Part shown: positions 60,730-64,000 of the stretch, piece after piece
Layout: the number at the start of each line of letters is the position of its first letter
How positions within the stretch are numbered: the stretch's first letter is position 1
NCBI RefSeq assembly: GCF_019720895.1
Contig: NZ_JAHKSH010000002.1
Span: 558,001-622,000, forward strand
Length of the DNA: 64,000 bases
Reading direction: 5' to 3'
Origin: Microbacterium salitolerans
GTDB lineage: Bacteria > Actinomycetota > Actinomycetes > Actinomycetales > Microbacteriaceae
Translations under genes and position numbers: made by a program
The notes under the pieces: generated by a model
Seen by the model: the letters and a program-made list of their open reading frames with translations, nothing else
Told to the model about the DNA's origin: nothing
Database searches by the model: none

Positions 60730-61296
60730 ATGTCGCGACATACTCGCGGCATGCCCCCGTTCGCGTTGCATGAAGGCTCGCCCCTGTCGGTCGCCGAGCT
60801 GAGCGCCGCCCGGCTCGACGGTGACATCGTCGCCGTGGGCCGGAACGCCTACGCGGCCGTCGATCAGCCGCACAACGACATGGTCCGAGCGAATGTCGCC
60901 CGCCCCGTGATCCCGGCGGGCTTCGCGGCGGTCGGGCGCACGGCGGCATGGATCCATGGCGCGCTGCAGGCCGAACCGGATCCTCACCACGCACAGCGTC
61001 TCGAGAGCACCCCCGCGAAGCGTCACTGGGCGACGGGAGTCGTCCTCCACGACTGGCCTCTGCCCGAGGTCGACACCGTGTCGATCGCGCGCGTCACCGT
61101 TGCGACCATCGAACGCACGTTCTACGACGTCGCCCGCGCGTCGTTCGCCGATGCGGACGACGCGCTCGCGGCGACAGCTCTGCGCACGCTGCTCGCGCGC
61201 GAGGATCTCGCGGATCCCATGCTCGCATGGCTCGAACAGGGCCGGCGGCTGCGCTTCACGCACACGCTCGCACGCCTCATTCGGCAGTCAGGATGA
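60730..61296 (+). CDS. AbiEi-like hypothetical protein without a toxin partner
   Basis: Product of up to 188 aa (181 if ATG 60751 is used; neither start has a good ribosome binding site). A middle segment AAVGRTAAWIHGAL and a later TVATIERTFYDVARASF resemble the AbiEi antitoxin family of type IV systems, but the N-terminal winged helix is weak and there is no AbiEii toxin gene next to it. It is convergent with rel, overlapping its 3' end by nine bases. The role is unknown. Confidence 0.6.
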   Translation: MSRHTRGMPPFALHEGSPLSVAELSAARLDGDIVAVGRNAYAAVDQPHNDMVRANVARPVIPAGFAAVGRTAAWIHGALQAEPDPHHAQRLESTPAKRHWATGVVLHDWPLPEVDTVSIARVTVATIERTFYDVARASFADADDALAATALRTLLAREDLADPMLAWLEQGRRLRFTHTLARLIRQSG

Positions 61297-63537
61297 GGTG
61301 ACGCGGTACACGTCGTAGACGCCCTCGATGCGGCGCACCGCGTTGAGCACGCGGTCGAGATGCACGGTGTCGCCCATCTCGAAGACATACCGGCTGAGAG
61401 CCAGCCGATTGCGGGTCGTCTGCACCGACGCCGACAGGATGTTGACGTGATGCTCCGTGAGGATCCGCGTGATGTCACTGAGCAGTCCGCCGCGATCGAG
61501 CGCTTCGACCTGGATCTGCACGAGGAACACCGCCTTCGTCGACGGTGCCCATTCCACGTCGATGATCCGCTCGGGATCCTGCTGGAGCGATACGACGTTG
61601 GTGCAGTCGGCCCGGTGCACCGACACTCCGCTGCCGCGCGTCACGAAGCCGATGATCTCGTCTCCGGGCACGGGTGTGCAGCACTTGGCGAGCTTCACGA
61701 GGATGTCGGGCGCGCCTCGGACGAGCACACCGGAGTCGCCGACGCGCGGGCGCTGACTCGCCGTCGGAGGCAGGTCGATCGGGCCCGAAGCCGGTTCGGC
61801 TTCGGTGAGCGACGCCTGGACCTTCTCGAGCACGTGCTGCGAGGAGACATGTCCCTCGCCCACTGCCGCATACAGCGCAGAGATGTCGTCGTAGTGCATC
61901 CCCGACGCGACCTCAGGCAGTGCGTCCTTGAGACGCGCGAGCGGCACGTTGTGACGGCGCATCGCTCGCACGATGCCTTCCTTGCCCTGCTCGATCGCCT
62001 CCTCGCGGCGCTCCTTCGTGAACCAGCCGCGGATCTTGTTTCGAGCTCGGGTGCTCTTGACGAAGGACAGCCAGTCCTGGCTGGGACCCGCATCCGGATT
62101 CTTCGACGTGAACACCTCGACGACGTCCCCGGAGTGCAGCTCCGTCTCGAGCGGCACGAGACGGCCGTTGACCTTGGCACCCATGGTGCGATATCCGATT
62201 TCGGTGTGCACAGCGAAGGCGAAGTCGACGGGCGTCGCGCCTGTGGGAAGCCCGATCACGCGACCCTTCGGCGTGAAGACGTAGACCTCCTTGGCGCCGA
62301 TCTCGAAGCGCAGGGAATCGAGGAACTCCCCGGGATCCTTGGTTTCGGCCTGCCAATCGCTCAGCCGGGCAATCCACGCCATGTCCTGGCCGGATGCGCG
62401 CTCATCGGGGCGGCCGCCCGTCGCCTGCATCCGTTCCTTGTACATCCAGTGCGCCGCAACGCCGTACTCGGCCTGCTGGTGCATCTCCTGCGTGCGGATC
62501 TGGATCTCGACCGTACGGCCCCCGGGCCCGATGACGGTCGTGTGCAGGGAGCGGTAGAGGTTGAACTTCGGCGTCGCGATGTAGTCCTTGAAGCGCCCGG
62601 GGAGCGGCGTCCAGCGTGCGTGAATGGATCCGAGCACGGCGTAGCAGTCGCGCACGGACTGCACGATAACGCGGATCCCGAGAAGATCGTAGATGTCGTC
62701 GAACTCACGACCGCGGACGACCATCTTCTGATACACGGAGTACAGCTGCTTGGGACGCCCCGACACGGAGCCGCGTATCCGCAGATCGCCGAGGTCGCGA
62801 TTGACCTCGTCGATCACCTTCTGGACGTACTGCTCGCGCTGCGGTGTGCGCTGCTTCACGAGGCTGTCGATCTCGTTGTAGATCTTGGGGTACAGCACCG
62901 CGAACGAGAGGTCCTCGAGCTCGCTCTTGATCGCGGCGATGCCGAGCCGGTGCGCCAGCGGCGCATAGATCTCGAGCGTCTCCGTGGCCTTCTTCTTCGC
63001 CTTCTCGGGCGGGACGAAGCCCCAGGTGCGGGCGTTGTGGAGGCGATCGGCGAGCTTGATGACGAGGACGCGCACGTCCTTCGACATCGCGACGATCATC
63101 TTGCGCACCGTCTCGGCCTGGGCGCTCTCGCCGTATTTGACCTTGTCGAGCTTGGTCACGCCGTCGACGAGGAGCGCGACCTCGTCGCCGAACTCGGCGG
63201 TGAGCTCGTCGAGCGGGTACCCCGTGTCCTCGACCGTGTCGTGCAGGAGCGCCGCGGCGATCGCGCGGGGACCGAGGCCGAGATCTGCCAGGATCTGCGC
63301 GACGGCGAGCGGATGCGTGATGTACGGCTCACCGCTCCGGCGCTTCTGCCCGGCGTGCTTCTCGTCAGCGACGCGATACGCCTTCTCGATGACCGCGATA
63401 TCTCCGCGCGGATGGTTGCCGCGCACGGTGTCGATCAACTTCTGGACGTCGGCGTTCGGCTTCGCGCGCGTGAAGATGCGGGGCACCAGCCAGCGCAGGC
63501 TCGGCCCGGAGGGCGGCGTCGAGAGCGTGTCAGCCAC
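61288..63537 (-). CDS. rel: (p)ppGpp synthetase/hydrolase
   Basis: Bifunctional RSH enzyme making and breaking the stringent-response alarmone, 749 aa. Hydrolase HD domain: ALLHDTVEDTG near residue 95; synthetase domain with GRFKDYIATPKFNLYRSLHT; TGS domain YVFTPKGRVIGLPTG; C-terminal zinc-finger-like CCTPVPGD and ACT domain. GTG 63537 follows GGGGAGGGG. TAGGAT at 63587-63582 may drive it. Lies beside secF, as in other Actinobacteria. Confidence 0.98.
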   Translation of the reverse strand: MADTLSTPPSGPSLRWLVPRIFTRAKPNADVQKLIDTVRGNHPRGDIAVIEKAYRVADEKHAGQKRRSGEPYITHPLAVAQILADLGLGPRAIAAALLHDTVEDTGYPLDELTAEFGDEVALLVDGVTKLDKVKYGESAQAETVRKMIVAMSKDVRVLVIKLADRLHNARTWGFVPPEKAKKKATETLEIYAPLAHRLGIAAIKSELEDLSFAVLYPKIYNEIDSLVKQRTPQREQYVQKVIDEVNRDLGDLRIRGSVSGRPKQLYSVYQKMVVRGREFDDIYDLLGIRVIVQSVRDCYAVLGSIHARWTPLPGRFKDYIATPKFNLYRSLHTTVIGPGGRTVEIQIRTQEMHQQAEYGVAAHWMYKERMQATGGRPDERASGQDMAWIARLSDWQAETKDPGEFLDSLRFEIGAKEVYVFTPKGRVIGLPTGATPVDFAFAVHTEIGYRTMGAKVNGRLVPLETELHSGDVVEVFTSKNPDAGPSQDWLSFVKSTRARNKIRGWFTKERREEAIEQGKEGIVRAMRRHNVPLARLKDALPEVASGMHYDDISALYAAVGEGHVSSQHVLEKVQASLTEAEPASGPIDLPPTASQRPRVGDSGVLVRGAPDILVKLAKCCTPVPGDEIIGFVTRGSGVSVHRADCTNVVSLQQDPERIIDVEWAPSTKAVFLVQIQVEALDRGGLLSDITRILTEHHVNILSASVQTTRNRLALSRYVFEMGDTVHLDRVLNAVRRIEGVYDVYRVTSS

Positions 63538-63581
63538 GGCGCCCCTCCCCTGTGCGAGCAGAGACCGCGATCATGGCGCTC

Positions 63582-63587
63582 ATCCTA
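63582..63587 (-). promoter_or_regulatory. Candidate -10 (TAGGAT) of rel
   Basis: TAGGAT lies 44 bases upstream of the rel GTG, in the gap after secF. It leaves a leader holding the purine-rich ribosome binding site. No clear -35. Confidence 0.4.
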
Positions 63588-63594
63588 TGCCCGC

Positions 63595-64000
63595 TCAGAC
63601 GGACGCGGCGTCGGCTGCTGCCGCAGCACGCTGCTCGAGGATCCGCTCATCGCGCTGGCGCACCTGAGGTTCGCGCTCACGCAGATACGAGTAGAGCGGC
63701 GCGGCGACGAACAGCGTGGAGTACGTCGCGACGATGATGCCCACGAAGATCGACAGCGAGATGTCGCTGAGCGTCTCGGCACCCATTCCGAACACGCCGA
63801 TGAAGAGGATCGCGGCGACGGGGAGTGCCGCGACCACCGACGTGTTGATGGAGCGGATGAGCGTCTGGTTGACGGCGAGGTTGACGGCCTCGCCGAAGGT
63901 GCGATCGGCGTGCTCCTCGCGTGTGTTCTCCCGGATCTTGTCGAACACGACGGTGGTGTCGTACAGGGAGTACGCGAGGATCGTGAGGAAGCCGATCACC
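63595..64000 (-). CDS. secF: Protein-export membrane protein SecF, C-terminal part
   Basis: SecDF subunit that uses proton motive force to aid preprotein export. Only the last about 134 residues are visible; the gene continues past base 64000. Seen: the SecF motif YDTTVVFDKIREN, the conserved NQTLIRSINTS, and the last two membrane helices, followed by a hydrophilic Arg/Glu/Ala tail. Start and first four helices are outside the window. rel follows 57 bases downstream. Confidence 0.95.
   Translation of the reverse strand, partial: VIGFLTILAYSLYDTTVVFDKIRENTREEHADRTFGEAVNLAVNQTLIRSINTSVVAALPVAAILFIGVFGMGAETLSDISLSIFVGIIVATYSTLFVAAPLYSYLREREPQVRQRDERILEQRAAAAADAASV

Overview
The window is a high-GC actinobacterial chromosome segment, most like a member of the Micrococcales such as Microbacterium. 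The evidence is the GC-rich third codon positions, frequent GTG starts, a helicase-dead PriA, an actinobacterial-type IHF domain, a PdtaR-type ANTAR regulator, and a gene order shared with other Actinobacteria. It is almost entirely core genome. I saw no insertion sequence, prophage, CRISPR array or rRNA. No gene-free stretch exceeds about 300 bases, and most neighbours overlap by 1-14 bases.

Layout: 1-2.7 kb holds the 3' part of dgt, a candidate 26-residue amphipathic peptide and a HerA-type ATPase. 2.9-12.5 kb holds gdhA, a GNAT acetyltransferase next to a remnant of a duplicated oxidoreductase end, a flavin oxidoreductase, an SGNH hydrolase, an MFS transporter, a DUF885 metalloprotein and polA. 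12.5-22.7 kb holds a hotdog thioesterase, pdtaR, tRNA-Leu(CAA), pyk, gltD-gltB and lgt. 22.7-29.5 kb is a fused his/trp/rpe block read on the minus strand: rpe-hisE-hisG-hisF-hisI-(Trp membrane protein)-(HGxxPAAW protein)-trpC-trpB-trpA. A single plus-strand gene for an unrecognised anchored protein follows at 29.6-31.2 kb. 31.2-47 kb, minus strand, is a nucleotide/translation block read as pyrR-pyrB-pyrC-(PH-like membrane protein)-carA-carB-pyrF-(mIHF-gmk fusion)-rpoZ-metK-priA-fmt-rsmB, with nusB and efp upstream. 47.9-56.5 kb is the shikimate and cell-envelope block aroB, aroK, aroC, aroE, mltG, ruvX, alaS and a 59-residue membrane protein. 56.6-64 kb holds rpsD, rarA, two plus-strand genes (a small membrane protein and a DUF349 protein), an AbiEi-like orphan, rel and the 3' end of secF.

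Functional links: glutamate dehydrogenase and glutamate synthase supply glutamate/glutamine nitrogen to CarA, TrpC-TrpA and HisF. The pyr operon makes UMP and appears to be controlled by a PyrR-binding hairpin that overlaps the pyrR ribosome binding site. The aro genes feed chorismate to the trp genes, but trpE, trpD and trpF are not in this window.

The least expected items are: the 26-aa peptide with its own ribosome binding site, leader palindrome and strong bidirectional terminator; the mIHF-guanylate kinase fusion; the PyrR hairpin; a set of -10-like hexamers placed 6-7 nt upstream of start codons, suggesting leaderless mRNAs; the duplicated oxidoreductase 3' end flanking the GNAT gene; and an anchored protein with three [FM]PWQ motifs. 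No single strikingly novel multi-gene system was found.
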